Of a DNA stretch of 64,000 nt, positions 35,954 to 44,042 are shown one piece after another. How positions within the stretch are numbered: position 1 is the stretch's first letter; the number at the start of each line of letters is the position of its first letter. Source of the stretch: Endozoicomonas gorgoniicola (GTDB lineage Bacteria; Pseudomonadota; Gammaproteobacteria; Pseudomonadales; Endozoicomonadaceae); contig NZ_JAPFCC010000001.1 of assembly GCF_025562715.2 (NCBI RefSeq), positions 4,238,501-4,302,500 on the forward strand, read 5' to 3'. Made by a program: the position numbers and the translations under genes. The notes under the pieces are model-generated. The model did no database searches, was not told the DNA's origin, and saw only the letters and a list, made by a program, of their open reading frames with translations.

Positions 35954-37051
35954 TCACTTTTCGTAACAAGCCAGCAACGCTTCCTGCTGACCAATAAAGT
36001 TTTTACCCCGTTCTCCCTGAAGTGCATCAAGCAACAGTTGTCGCCAGTTTTCCCGGTTATAGCCATACCCCTCTGGATCGGTATTTACACCCAGTTCACG
36101 GAACCAGCCATCGAACTGATCCCATGCTTTGTTCAGGTCATGCCCGAAAATGGCTTTCAGGTCAGAATCCACCTCCCGGTCCAGCCCGATCACAGAGCGC
36201 AGCACCTGCGGCAGGGTAAAGGAGCAGGCGATGCCATGAGGCGTGCCAGACTGAAGAGTAACAGCATAAGAAATATTGTGGGCAATGGACGTTTTGGTAT
36301 TGGAAAACGCCAGCCCGGCTTTCAAGGCTGCTTTCATCATATCTGTTCGAAAGCGTGCGTTGTCCGGCTGCCGGACAAGACGGGGCAGAGTGTCCAGAAT
36401 GATGTTTACCGCCTCGACAGCCAGGGCTGAAGACACCCCGTTACGGTTTTTGTTCCAGATACTTTCCAGAGCATGTGACAGTGCATCCAGACCGGTACTG
36501 AGGGTGAGGGCTAAGGGCAGTTGCAACGTTAAATCAGGGTCACACAGCGCAGCTTCAGGGTAGAGTCCGGCATCAGCCAGTGAGTATTTCCTCTGTGCCT
36601 GTTTATCCCAGATAGTCGCCCAGCAGGTCACTTCACTACCGGTTCCAGCGGTAGTAGGAATCGCGATGACTGGCGTACACAACAGCTGCCCTTTGCCGCC
36701 ACCTTCAGTGATATAAGACTTTGTTTGTTCGAAATCACTGCCTGCTGCCGAAAGAAACTTGGCAGTATCCATAACCGAGCCACCGCCCAGGGCAACAATC
36801 ACTTCAGGCTGACCATTACTACACTGTTCCTGACACAAGAGTTCGAGGTTAACAATATCCGGATTAGGCTCAACGTTATTGATTACCACCTGCGGCGCTC
36901 CCGCCAGAGTGGTAATGGTTTCCGTCAGTTCTGTAAAAAATGGTTCGTCATAGGTCACCAGTGCGTATCGCCTGCCATTTAACCGCTCTGGTAATGTTGC
37001 CAGACAGCCAGAGCCAAACTGCACATCGACCGGATTATGGAAACGCCACAT
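35954..37051 (-). CDS. Iron-containing alcohol dehydrogenase family (possible phosphonoacetaldehyde reductase)
   Basis: This 365-aa member of the group III Fe-ADH family has NAD-binding GGGSVMDTAKFLS (about residues 92-104) and IPTTAGTGSEVT. The Asp/His metal ligands lie in STGLDALSHALES, SIAHNIS and GTPHGIA. The opening WRFHNPVDVQFGSG is like enzymes annotated as phosphonoacetaldehyde reductase (PhpC/FrbC-like), which make hydroxyethylphosphonate. No other phosphonate genes are visible nearby, so the substrate is only a suggestion. Confidence 0.88.
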   Translation of the reverse strand: MWRFHNPVDVQFGSGCLATLPERLNGRRYALVTYDEPFFTELTETITTLAGAPQVVINNVEPNPDIVNLELLCQEQCSNGQPEVIVALGGGSVMDTAKFLSAAGSDFEQTKSYITEGGGKGQLLCTPVIAIPTTAGTGSEVTCWATIWDKQAQRKYSLADAGLYPEAALCDPDLTLQLPLALTLSTGLDALSHALESIWNKNRNGVSSALAVEAVNIILDTLPRLVRQPDNARFRTDMMKAALKAGLAFSNTKTSIAHNISYAVTLQSGTPHGIACSFTLPQVLRSVIGLDREVDSDLKAIFGHDLNKAWDQFDGWFRELGVNTDPEGYGYNRENWRQLLLDALQGERGKNFIGQQEALLACYEK

Positions 37052-37170
37052 GTTGAGTGCATCCCAATCAGTTGATTGCTCATCAGTTTAAGAGGGATTT
37101 ATAAAAATACTAATAACCTGCCGATTCAATTTGCCCGGTCACAGGCTTGAGTCAAACTTTCTGACGACCT

Positions 37171-37812
37171 CTATGGGGAATGGGTATCACGGTACCTTTT
37201 CATGTAATCATAAGTCGGCTCATAGTAACGTCTTTCTGTCCGGTACTCGTAGCGACAGAATGCGCAATGGATTCTGGAGTACAGAACCCCTGTCTGATAC
37301 AGGGTGTCGAGTACACCTTTAAGGGATATGCCCCGCGATCCAGACGGTTCCACAGTAACAATGTCAAAAATACGATACGGGTGCTGAGTGAAATCCGGCC
37401 CTGAACCACGACGGCTCTGGTAGAGACAGAACTGAATATATTCATCGCTGCCTGATGGCCGCTCATTGACACGGTGGTAAAGCGTATAATTGACGACGGA
37501 CTCCCCGGAAATATAAGCCTCAAAGGGTCGGTACGTACCATCCATGAATGAAAGCAGACTTCCGAAAGTGACAGTACCATGGGGCGAGTAGAATAATAAC
37601 GTCGTCCATATAGGGCTTTCAAAATAGTATGTTCCCATAAACCGCTGAAAAGCACAGGGAAGCCCGTTCTGGTTGTGAGCGCCGCCATGACCAAGAATAA
37701 TTAAATTTTTAACATCAAGGTTGAATCGGTCGTACGTAAACAGCTTTAATTTTCCGCTTAAAACCCTGGTGTGCATTTGATCCAGGATTTCTTTTGGAAG
37801 CGATAGAGGCAT
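37171..37812 (-). CDS. Unrecognised cytoplasmic protein
   Basis: This 213-aa protein has no signal peptide and is rich in aromatic residues and Tyr. A hydrophobic strand followed by LIILGHGGAHNQNG (about residues 36-49) resembles the strand-turn of an alpha/beta fold, and two Cys (CAFCRYE) lie near the C-terminus. I do not recognise the family. The coding frame is long and unbroken, which supports a real gene. It lies between the alcohol dehydrogenase and the selenium-related cluster, on the same strand. Confidence 0.6.
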   Translation of the reverse strand: MPLSLPKEILDQMHTRVLSGKLKLFTYDRFNLDVKNLIILGHGGAHNQNGLPCAFQRFMGTYYFESPIWTTLLFYSPHGTVTFGSLLSFMDGTYRPFEAYISGESVVNYTLYHRVNERPSGSDEYIQFCLYQSRRGSGPDFTQHPYRIFDIVTVEPSGSRGISLKGVLDTLYQTGVLYSRIHCAFCRYEYRTERRYYEPTYDYMKRYRDTHSP

Positions 37813-37856
37813 GACTCCGGACTCCTGAATCAGGAACCAACTATTCAGAGCTCACA

Positions 37857-38203
37857 TTATACCAGCAGGAGGGCAACATCCATCCTGGGCAGCACTTCAC
37901 CAATCATTGCTGCCTGGTCGTGCAATCCCGTAGCCCTGAGGTCAGCCAGCATGGCTTCGGCGGGTGGTCTTCAATGGTGTGTCCACCAACCACCAGCGCC
38001 CCCGCTTCCATGACTTTGTTCTGCCCACCCTGAAGAATCTGCGCAAACCCTTCGACCGGCAAATCTTTGGTCGAGTACATCATCAGGTTCAACACCATCA
38101 GGGCGTTGCCGCCCATGGCAAACACATCGCTCAGGGCATTGGCAGCCGCTATTTCGCCAAACTCCTGTGGATCACTGCACACCGGAGAGAAGTTGTTTCA
38201 GAC
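37857..38203 (-). pseudogene. selD: Decayed selD (selenophosphate synthase) fragment
   Basis: The frame reads NFSPVCSDPQEFGEIAAAN and then ALSDVFAMGG and VVGGHTIED, unmistakable SelD ATP-binding sequence. At the HTIED block the central and later part is missing and the frame shifts. The other frame continues AEAMLADLRATGLHDQAA and IGEVLP, matching the SelD C-terminus, and ends with TAA at 37857-37859. The N-terminal region with the catalytic Cys/Sec and Lys is absent, and a TGA lies in frame just upstream. So N-terminal loss, an internal deletion and a frameshift have inactivated it. It sits downstream of yedF-type selenium genes on the same strand. Confidence 0.85.
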
Positions 38204-38217
38204 ATCAGTCATACGCC

Positions 38218-38433
38218 TTATATGCGGGCAAGCGTCAAAATAAAACCTGCGGATTGCAATTGTTGTTGCACAGTGTCGGCATGGTTGTTATCAATTTCAA
38301 GGCACATGCCACATTCTGAAGATAACTGCCGGGGTACGGGAACCACTTCGCAGGCAACGCCCTGCTCCCGGCACCAGGCTTCAGCCTTAATGGCAGCACG
38401 CATATTTTTCAGCAGAATAAATGCCCGCTTCAT
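38218..38433 (-). CDS. DUF3343 putative Se/S carrier protein
   Basis: This 71-aa protein belongs to DUF3343, small proteins proposed to carry selenium or sulfur. It has two Cys (GMCLE and the earlier AWCREQ) and the compact beta-alpha-beta pattern starting MKRAFILLKN. Its ATG overlaps the stop of the aminotransferase gene (ATGA), showing translational coupling. It lies directly upstream of the broken selD. Confidence 0.8.
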   Translation of the reverse strand: MKRAFILLKNMRAAIKAEAWCREQGVACEVVPVPRQLSSECGMCLEIDNNHADTVQQQLQSAGFILTLARI

Positions 38434-39578
38434 GCAGCCACCTCCATCGTGATACTTATTAAAGCATCCAACAAATAAGCAAAGTCGTCTGGTGAATGGT
38501 AAACAGAAGGCGACAGTCGGCAGGTGCCTTCAGGGTACGTCCCCAAGTGCTGGTGCGCCAGGGGCGAGCAGTGCAGACCGGAACGGGAGCTGATACCAAA
38601 CTGTTTTTCCAGATGCCACGACAGCGTACCTGCATCCAGTACATTGTGGGTTAAGGATATCACTTCGCCCTGAGCTTCAGCATCCGTTGCCCGGTTGACA
38701 GTAAAACCATCAATGGCCTGAATAGCCTCCAGCAGCGAAAGGAAGTCTTCACGACTGTGGCGCGGTTCCGGGGTATGTTCCAGAGCTGCCAGCAAACCAA
38801 AAATGCCCGCAATATTCGGCGTACCGGCTTCAAAGCGGTCCGGCATTACCATTGGCATTTCAAGGTGTTCACTGTTACTGCCCGTACCACCCAGCAACAG
38901 TGGCTTTATGGAGTGAGGCTTACGAATATACAATCCGCCGGTACCGGTTGGCCCCAGCAGGGCTTTGTGCCCGGTGAAAACCAGGTAATCAATACCCCAC
39001 CGATCTACATGCACCGGACATTTCCCCAGAGACTGGGAAGCGTCTACCAGCACAGGCAACTCACCAACCGCCTCTTTTATACTGGCAACGGGCTGAATCA
39101 CACCATTCACATTACTTTGATGGTTTACAACTACCAGCGCCGTATTGCTGTTGACCAGATCGCTTATCTGTTCCGGAATCACCCGACCATCCCTGCCTGC
39201 CGGCAGGGTTTTTAAAGAGATTCGTCCCTGTTGTTCCAGCATCGCCAGTGGGCGGGCCACTGCATTATGCTCCAGGGGCGATACCAGCACTTCAGCACCC
39301 TCAGGAAAAGTGAAACCCTGTAAAATCGTATTAGCGGCATGTGTCGCATTACTGGCAAAACACAGGTTTTCAACCTGTTCGATATCCATCATGCCTGCCA
39401 GTTTTTCACGACACGCTTCAACGACAGAGCTGGACTCAAAAGCCCTGGCATGGGATGAGCGACCATAGCTGCCTCCCATCTCTGTCAGGTAGTGCCTGAT
39501 CGCTTCTGTGACTTCCACCGGCTTGGGAAAACTGGTAGCGCTGTTATCAAAGTAGGTTAAAGGGTCAGCACGATTCAT
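38430..39578 (-). CDS. Class V aminotransferase, cysteine desulfurase/selenocysteine lyase-like
   Basis: This 382-aa PLP enzyme of the class V family is related to SufS/CsdA and the selenium-cluster desulfurases (TIGR01977-type). It opens TYFDNSATSFPKP and has NATHAANTIL. The PLP Lys is in FTGHKALLGPTG (about residue 200), and a catalytic Cys is in RSGLHCSPLAHQ (about 335). It would release S or Se from (seleno)cysteine for carrier proteins. It overlaps yedF at the start and the DUF3343 gene at the end, so all three are one operon. Confidence 0.88.
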   Translation of the reverse strand: MNRADPLTYFDNSATSFPKPVEVTEAIRHYLTEMGGSYGRSSHARAFESSSVVEACREKLAGMMDIEQVENLCFASNATHAANTILQGFTFPEGAEVLVSPLEHNAVARPLAMLEQQGRISLKTLPAGRDGRVIPEQISDLVNSNTALVVVNHQSNVNGVIQPVASIKEAVGELPVLVDASQSLGKCPVHVDRWGIDYLVFTGHKALLGPTGTGGLYIRKPHSIKPLLLGGTGSNSEHLEMPMVMPDRFEAGTPNIAGIFGLLAALEHTPEPRHSREDFLSLLEAIQAIDGFTVNRATDAEAQGEVISLTHNVLDAGTLSWHLEKQFGISSRSGLHCSPLAHQHLGTYPEGTCRLSPSVYHSPDDFAYLLDALISITMEVAA

Positions 39579-40237
39579 GGATATACCACATGACCAGCGG
39601 CGGCAATTTTTTCCGCAATCTCATACATATTGGAAATACGGCCCGTTGCGAGCTTCCCCTGTAACTCAAAGAAATCAACACAGGCACCACAGACAATAAT
39701 ATCAACCGACAGAGCCTCAAGCGCCTGCAACGCAGAGTCAGCCCCCGAGCCTTGTGCTGCCAGCCGGACTCCGCCGTTGTACAGAATAATGGTCGACGGT
39801 TTACGCTCAATTTCTATCAGAGTGTTCAGGTAGCCTTTAATGAGTATGCTGCCAAGGTCGTCATCCCCCAGCCCCATGCGGTCGCTGTTCAGTACAACCA
39901 TGTAATCAGAAACAAGGTCATCAGAGTTCCGGGCTGGCGGCAGTGTATTTTTTGTGGCTGGTGCAACGTCACCCCCGGCAGTGTTTTCTGTCGTACCAGA
40001 CTGTCTGCCTGAAGCCTGGCAAGTCGCAGTGATCACCCACTCGCCCGATTCAGCAACATACTCCGGATTCATACCCTGATCTTCAAAAAAAGTCATCAGG
40101 TTAAGGTGAGCTATCTCATTATCCACAATCACCTGAAAACACTCACCCGCCTGCAAGGTTTTTAACAGGCGACGGGTTTGTATCAAAGGTTGTGGGCAGA
40201 GCAGGCCCCGGGCATCCAGAGTGTGATGGTGTTGCAT
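39575..40237 (-). CDS. yedF: Selenium metabolism protein YedF
   Basis: This 220-aa protein has an N-terminal TusA-like domain (DARGLLCPQPLIQTRRLL, Cys about residue 15) and a C-terminal DsrE-like domain (YMVVLNSDRMGLGDD, later CGACVDFFEL). This two-domain layout is the selenium-associated YedF type, thought to handle selenium or persulfide transfer. The ATG at 40237 is the first of the leftward operon and diverges from the C_GCAxxG_C_C gene. Confidence 0.9.
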   Translation of the reverse strand: MQHHHTLDARGLLCPQPLIQTRRLLKTLQAGECFQVIVDNEIAHLNLMTFFEDQGMNPEYVAESGEWVITATCQASGRQSGTTENTAGGDVAPATKNTLPPARNSDDLVSDYMVVLNSDRMGLGDDDLGSILIKGYLNTLIEIERKPSTIILYNGGVRLAAQGSGADSALQALEALSVDIIVCGACVDFFELQGKLATGRISNMYEIAEKIAAAGHVVYP

Positions 40238-40465
40238 AAAAACCTCAGTTCAGCTGTGTTCAATAGACGGCGTATAAATGTAGAGATCATTCTGAGGCAA
40301 AGTGAAAATAGTGGGATATAGGGACAAGGCGCAAGGCGATAAGTATTACCCTGACATTCCTCCCTCTGCGTTTGAATACTGCAGGTGCAACCCATAAGAT
40401 GGGAGCTTTCCGGATTTGCTACCTTTTGAATGTAGCGCGGGCCCTGATAGCCCGTGGAGTAAACT

Positions 40466-41089
40466 ATGCCTTTGCCAAAAAAACACAAGCCTGCCTCATC
40501 ACTCTCAAAGCGTGAGCAGGCGATCGAAGACCGTCGTCTTGAACGCATGCGTCAGTACGATGACATCAGTGAAACCGCTCGACAAAAAGCAGAAACACTT
40601 TATAGAAAAAGCCAGTTTCTCTGCTCAGAAGCCGTTTTCACCACCGTTAACGACCACCTCGGGCAACCCGCTGACCCTCGTATGGTGAAAATGGCATCCG
40701 GCTTTCCGGTAGGCATCGGCATGTCAGGCTGCCTGTGTGGTGCAGTCGCCGGTGGGGTTATGGCGCTGGGTCTGGAGCATGGCCGGGAACAGAAAGGGGA
40801 AAAACTATCGGATGATATATTTCCACTGTCGTCCGAACTGCACGACCGGTTTCAGAAACGCAACGGTTCAACCTGTTGTCGAAAGCTCCTCAAACATGTG
40901 GAGTTTGGTTCAAGGGAGCATATCAGACAATGCATACGACTGACGGGAGAGGTTGCTGCCGACGTTGTTGACCTGATTGAACATGGCATTACTGAGCCCA
41001 TCGACAAAACAGCGTCAGATTGCAGTGATTGTCCAAAAACAGACAGCCATTCGAAGCCATCAGCTTCCAGCTCTCTGGCGGCACGATAA
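40466..41089 (+). CDS. C_GCAxxG_C_C family redox protein
   Basis: This 207-aa protein has the family's Cys spacing: FLCSEAVF (about residue 52), GMSGCLCGAVAGGVM (about 89-103; the canonical motif is GCxCGAxxGG), TCCRKLL and HIRQCIRLTGE. Such proteins are often linked to selenium or anaerobic metabolism and are thought to be redox-active or metal-binding. It diverges from the yedF operon. The short Cys/Ser-rich C-terminal tail is unusual. The start at ATG 40466 is preceded by GTGGAG at 40454-40459. Confidence 0.85.
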   Translation: MPLPKKHKPASSLSKREQAIEDRRLERMRQYDDISETARQKAETLYRKSQFLCSEAVFTTVNDHLGQPADPRMVKMASGFPVGIGMSGCLCGAVAGGVMALGLEHGREQKGEKLSDDIFPLSSELHDRFQKRNGSTCCRKLLKHVEFGSREHIRQCIRLTGEVAADVVDLIEHGITEPIDKTASDCSDCPKTDSHSKPSASSSLAAR

Positions 41090-41132
41090 AAAAGTAAACT
41101 TCTGCCTTAAATCGTAAAAGCACACAAATCCA

Positions 41133-41165
41133 AATCAGCTAACCGCTTAGGTCGATTAGCTGATT
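41133..41165. repeat. Inverted repeat between the Cys-rich protein and ankyrin genes
   Basis: AATCAGCTAA (41133-41142) and TTAGCTGATT (41156-41165) form a perfect 10-bp stem with a 13-nt loop. It may end the upstream transcript or serve as an operator; no T-run follows. Confidence 0.6.
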
Positions 41166-41291
41166 CAAATCAATACCCCAGGTGCGGTATATAAAACACG
41201 CATTTCAGAATACGTCTACACTGGTATTCCTGACCCAGGTCGTGGGGTTAACGTTATTTGATTTCTTATTAAAACCAAATCTCAAGAAAAG

Positions 41292-43727
41292 ATGGATAAA
41301 ATAATGAAAACTGTTGCACCAAAAAATAAAAAACTATTTATAATTTACTTTTCAATATTTCTATTACTGTCTTTTCAAAACTCTATGGCAATGGATGTCA
41401 CCGAAGATACAAGAAGAGCGAGTAGCAATCGCCCCCACAAAAGTGACCCTTATTTGCTTTATGATCTGGTAGAAAAAACCCAATGGAATAAAAATAGAAA
41501 CAATGACTTAACCGTTTTGAAAGAAATAAAGTCTTTAATAGACCATGGTACCGATATCAATGCCATACACAATGACGAAACACTGCTAGACGTTGCAATT
41601 AGAAAAAGCAGTTACTCTATACCACTACTTATCAGTTATGGTGTTTTGTTAGATGTCCCTTCTGCCGACCTTTCATTTACCCCCCTTCAAAGAGCAGCCA
41701 AATACTGGAACAATGAACCTGAACATCAGGAGTACTGGAACCTTCTGTCAAGCTACATAAAGGCTGGCGGTAGTTCTTCAATTACAGTGGCGATGAATAA
41801 TCACAAGTGGAGAAACCGTCTTGTGAGTCTGAGAGAGTCGATTGCCGGACAAGTCTCTTATGAAGTCTCTTATGAAGAGTGGCTGTCGGATACCAGAGAA
41901 TTACAGCAGCTATTTAAAGAGATTGAGCAAGCCTCCATCGCCAATGGTATCATTCCAGACAAAAGCATCGTGGACCAGGAGAGTGCTTTTGAAGACACAC
42001 CCCTTCGCGTTGCTATCAGTTCAAATAATAGTATTGCTGTATCAGCATTGATTAAACTGGGCGCCGATGTAAATAAAAGAAATGAAAATGAGATTACACC
42101 ATTACACTTGTCAGTTATCCATCAACATCCTGAGGCTATAGAACAATTAATTAAAGCCGGAGCCAACCCCTTAGCCAAAGGCTATTTAGGCAACACTGCA
42201 ATAAATATTGAAAATAATTCCAACTTCTACGGCATGATTCTTTACGCGTTGTCATTACTTTGCCATACACAGACTTACAATCACCTTTCATCCCAGGTTG
42301 CGGGTTATAGCTGCCCTGACTTTATTCAAAAAAGATCTATGCTCGAAACCTTTTTGTCTTCATGCAAGGAGGGATCACCCTATTTAGAAGAGCCGGTTTC
42401 CCGAAATATAATGAAAACCTGTATTATTCTTATGCCCACGCAGGTTTTAAATGAATTTCTTGGCCAGAAAGATCCTCTATTGTCCGGTATATCAGAAACT
42501 AATAACTGGTTTTGGGAAACATTCCCGTCGGTAATTAATGAACTTCCATCAAAAATTGTTATGCAATCTGTGAAGTATGCCATCACCAATAATGACTCTA
42601 AGCTGCTTAAACTGATTGTGGATAAAACCAGCATAACACCTGATATTGATAAAGAATTTGCAACTATATTACTGGAGAGCAAACACCCGGAAATCACCAG
42701 AACATTACTGATATGGGGCATATACCCTGAGTTAAATAATTCAGTAGGGAGCCGGGATTGCGCACTGGGAATTAAAAATGATTTTGAATGCATACTTTCA
42801 CTCCCTCTGTCTAATGCAATTTTTAATGGTTATCTGGAAAAGGCAAAAACTCTCATTCAATTTGGTGCCAACCCTGACCATAAGGCCGTTCGACTACTCA
42901 TGAAAAGACAAGATATAACCAAAGATATGACTCTCCTTCTTCGACTTTATCGAAGGCCGACGCAAAACCCGGACATTAACCACCAACCATCGCCTCAGGA
43001 GAAGAAAAATATTCGGTTAATAAAAGCAGTCATGAATCTGGATGTATTTGAAACGGCAGCCAGTCTGGCTAGCGGTGCCAATCCGAACACCCGGCTCCCC
43101 TGCTCTGCTGATAAGTGCTATGCAGGCTTGCTGGGAGAAGCGCTTGCTCTTGAAAGACATGTTGCTAAAGCCAGCATTTCCCGCTTGTTACTTTTATATG
43201 GAGCCTCAGTCACCTGGATTTTACCATTTAGTACAACTGGATTTGCTTATTCCTGGTGGTCTTTAGCTTATGACAAAGGCAAGAGTTTATTTGCCTGGGA
43301 CAGTTGGCTTCAGGATAAAGAACTGGCGACGGCTCTTGAATACTTTAATCCATACACGGCGAAGGACAGTGAAACAACAGCTAGTCAGGTATATAGTCTG
43401 CTTCAGCGAACTGCAGCCGGTGCTGGAGTGCGCCTGACCAAACGACCTGATATTTTAACCGAGACCTCCGCTTGCCTGAGCCTTAGCCCCGAAATTGGCG
43501 AAGAGAGCCAGGTCTGGGTAGATGTTGACTCGACTCCTCCTCATTCAGGCGGCAGCGCTTGCTTCTATAACACCTGTTCTGCTGTTGATTCAAGGTCAGG
43601 AAAGCAGAGTGGCTACGACGGAACCTTGTATTGGCAACAGAGCGAGTATGAAATTTTTCAGCCCTATTGCCGGGTGATTGACTCCCAAATGAGTTCTCTT
43701 GGTAAGCAAGTACTGAGAGGCTCATAA
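41292..43727 (+). CDS. Exported ankyrin-repeat protein
   Basis: This 811-aa protein has a signal peptide (about residues 5-33, IIYFSIFLLLSFQNSMA). Ankyrin repeats are visible as TPLRVAISSNNSIAVSALIK-type units around residues 234-300, with LGADVNKRNENEITPLHLSV and AGANPLAKG in separate blocks. Weaker repeats occur near 90-150 (LIDHGTDINA) and near 510-535 (LIQFGANPDHKA). The base composition is AT-richer than the housekeeping neighbours, suggesting transfer. A C-terminal Cys-containing region follows. Ankyrin repeats bind proteins, and a host-directed role is inferred. Starts at 41292 and ATG 41304 are both possible. Confidence 0.85.
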   Translation: MDKIMKTVAPKNKKLFIIYFSIFLLLSFQNSMAMDVTEDTRRASSNRPHKSDPYLLYDLVEKTQWNKNRNNDLTVLKEIKSLIDHGTDINAIHNDETLLDVAIRKSSYSIPLLISYGVLLDVPSADLSFTPLQRAAKYWNNEPEHQEYWNLLSSYIKAGGSSSITVAMNNHKWRNRLVSLRESIAGQVSYEVSYEEWLSDTRELQQLFKEIEQASIANGIIPDKSIVDQESAFEDTPLRVAISSNNSIAVSALIKLGADVNKRNENEITPLHLSVIHQHPEAIEQLIKAGANPLAKGYLGNTAINIENNSNFYGMILYALSLLCHTQTYNHLSSQVAGYSCPDFIQKRSMLETFLSSCKEGSPYLEEPVSRNIMKTCIILMPTQVLNEFLGQKDPLLSGISETNNWFWETFPSVINELPSKIVMQSVKYAITNNDSKLLKLIVDKTSITPDIDKEFATILLESKHPEITRTLLIWGIYPELNNSVGSRDCALGIKNDFECILSLPLSNAIFNGYLEKAKTLIQFGANPDHKAVRLLMKRQDITKDMTLLLRLYRRPTQNPDINHQPSPQEKKNIRLIKAVMNLDVFETAASLASGANPNTRLPCSADKCYAGLLGEALALERHVAKASISRLLLLYGASVTWILPFSTTGFAYSWWSLAYDKGKSLFAWDSWLQDKELATALEYFNPYTAKDSETTASQVYSLLQRTAAGAGVRLTKRPDILTETSACLSLSPEIGEESQVWVDVDSTPPHSGGSACFYNTCSAVDSRSGKQSGYDGTLYWQQSEYEIFQPYCRVIDSQMSSLGKQVLRGS

Positions 43728-44042
43728 TCGCTGCCAGTACCAGATACAACAACGTAAATTCACCAGTATTTTCATGTACGACAAGGTGATCGGAGAGTTC
43801 ATCTCACGGATGTAGTATCAACCCGTTTGAAACGTGACCAAAAATCGAGACGCAAGGTTTAAGCTTCTGGTCTAGAATCGTCTTGCCTTGTGCGCAGCGG
43901 GTTTCGAAAGATTGATGGGTATTGCATATCATTAACTTTCAGTTACATTCCTTCCGGAACTCGTCTTTCCTTTTATCAGGTTATGTTGACATGAGGCTTA
44001 AATCCTAAATGGTCATTTTACGACAATAAAAAACGGACATTT
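43728..44042 (+). other. Intergenic stretch containing the start of the duplicated unit
   Basis: From about 43843 this gap is nearly identical to 47771-47970, the region before the second OTU gene, so it is the leader of the duplicated block. The part before 43843 contains a short open stretch ending at a TAG (about 43813) but no supportable gene. TTGACA occurs at 43986-43991 without a good -10. No hairpin with a T-run is evident after the ankyrin gene. Confidence 0.55.

Noticed and set aside
39145..39468. Plus-strand frame inside the class V aminotransferase
   Set aside because: Shadow of a gene with clear PLP and Cys motifs on the other strand.
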